NCBI GenBank assembly: GCA_029776735.1
Contig: JAKOUL010000005.1
Span: 1-7,387 of the forward strand
Direction of reading: 5' to 3'
Origin: Dictyoglomota bacterium
GTDB taxonomy: Bacteria; Dictyoglomota; Dictyoglomia; Dictyoglomales; Dictyoglomaceae
DNA: 7,387 nt
Position numbers and translations under genes: made by a program. Positions 6,851 through 7,387 of this stretch are shown here, piece by piece; the first letter of the stretch is position 1; the number at the start of each line of letters is the position of its first letter. Under the pieces are notes generated by a model. It had not been told where the DNA came from. It did no database searches and saw only the letters and a program-made list of their open reading frames with translations.

Positions 6851-6859
6851 TGTTAAAAT
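6851..6859 (+). promoter_or_regulatory. Candidate extended -10 element for the amylase-family gene
   Basis: TGTTAAAAT fits an extended -10 (TGnTAnAAT style; the hexamer TAAAAT at 6854-6859 matches 5 of 6). Transcription would start near 6866 and leave about 32 nt before the ATG. No good -35 is visible. It lies within 10 bp of the opposing kinase -10, so the two promoters would overlap. Confidence 0.45.
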
Positions 6860-6868
6860 AGAATAACA
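6851..6868. promoter_or_regulatory. Dyad TGTTA-N8-TAACA in the divergent promoter region, possible operator
   Basis: A perfect 5-bp inverted repeat with an 8-bp spacer covers the plus-strand -10 and reaches the -35 zone of the minus-strand promoter. A second, overlapping dyad, TCTAT-N6-ATAGA, lies at 6847-6862. The location suits a repressor acting on both genes. However, the sequence is AT-rich and such short dyads arise by chance. Confidence 0.25.
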
Positions 6869-6897
6869 CGAGTTAATATAAAAAGGGGAAAAATATT

Positions 6898-7387
6898 ATG
6901 GATTTTGACGACAAAATATTTGGAGACTTAGAGAGAAAGGAGTTCCTAATAGAAAGAGAAGCTCAAGAACTTTCTCATATAATTTTAGAGGAGGTAATTC
7001 CTGAAGATCCTACACCTACAGATGAAATAACACTATCCTTCTTACTTCCTCCTTTATCTGAAGACTATATTTATCTATACTACAACACAGATAATACAGA
7101 GCCTGATCTGTCAAGTCAAAAGATAACATTAGTCAAAGATAAAATATATTGGAAAGACAGCATATTTAATTTTGCAGTAAAAGTTAAAGCTAAAATTCCT
7201 CTTCAAAAAGAAGAGAAAATTATAAAAATAAAATTAGGAGGTGAAGACAAAATATCTAATGAACTATATTCCTTCTCAATAGATTATTTTTCTCCTCCAA
7301 AATGGGTGGATACTTCTGTCATCTATCACATTTTTGTGGATAGGTTTGCAAAAGATGCGTATGAAGTACCATGGTCTGATAACTTAA
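6898..7387 (+). CDS. Alpha-amylase family (GH13) protein, N-terminal fragment (runs off the right edge)
   Basis: The first 163 codons are present. Residues 133-150 (PPKWVDTSVIYHIFVDRF) match the entry strand of the GH13 barrel, where these enzymes typically read PxWxxdaVxYqIFxDRF. The preceding 130 residues or so include beta-rich segments (about 42-130). This resembles the N-terminal domain found before the barrel in cyclomaltodextrinase, neopullulanase and maltogenic amylase types. There is no signal peptide: the start MDFDDKIFGDLERKEF is acidic and polar. A cytoplasmic enzyme acting on imported malto-oligosaccharides is therefore likely. The ATG (6898-6900) follows AAAAGGGG (6881-6888) at 9 nt. 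Catalytic Asp/Glu residues lie beyond the window, so activity and exact specificity cannot be judged. Dictyoglomus is known for intracellular GH13 amylases, but I cannot assign this to a named one. Confidence 0.82.
   Translation, partial: MDFDDKIFGDLERKEFLIEREAQELSHIILEEVIPEDPTPTDEITLSFLLPPLSEDYIYLYYNTDNTEPDLSSQKITLVKDKIYWKDSIFNFAVKVKAKIPLQKEEKIIKIKLGGEDKISNELYSFSIDYFSPPKWVDTSVIYHIFVDRFAKDAYEVPWSDNL

Overview
The window is AT-rich and gene-dense. It has ten protein genes, and no gene-free stretch longer than about 105 bases. Protein style (short, rich in Glu/Lys/Ile), gene content and GH13 enzyme suggest an anaerobic thermophile close to Dictyoglomus. That placement is inference from recognition, not a search. 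Nine genes lie on the minus strand. One, a 5' fragment of an alpha-amylase family gene, diverges on the plus strand at the right edge.

Reading the minus strand from right to left, a PfkB-family sugar kinase comes first. It shares a 93-bp divergent control region (6805-6897) with the amylase-family gene. An 81-bp gap with a good sigma70-type promoter (-35 TTGAAA, 17 bp, -10 TATAAA) leads into a tight run: rseP (membrane site-2 protease), ispG (MEP isoprenoid pathway), rny (RNase Y), ymdB (metallophosphoesterase) and spoVS (Alba-like). Gaps within this run are 7, 1, 2 and 49 bp, so it is probably one operon. It ends at a strong hairpin terminator at 996-1036.

An extended -10 promoter lies directly against that terminator. 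It starts a second run: rpmE (ribosomal protein L31), thyX (flavin-dependent thymidylate synthase) and tdk (thymidine kinase, of which only the first 24 codons are present). Gaps are 2 and 5 bp. ThyX and Tdk make dTMP by the de novo and salvage routes.

Functionally, rny-ymdB-spoVS is a conserved neighbourhood also seen in Bacillus subtilis and probably concerns RNA turnover or regulation. rseP-ispG is the remainder of the common dxr-rseP-ispG cluster, without dxr here. The pfkB/amylase pair points to carbohydrate use.

The most notable annotation point is that rny has no ATG, GTG or TTG codon able to start a full-length protein. An ATT codon at 3671-3673, 7 nt after a near-perfect Shine-Dalgarno, restores the membrane anchor. 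I see no mobile element, CRISPR array, tRNA, rRNA or clearly undescribed multi-gene system.
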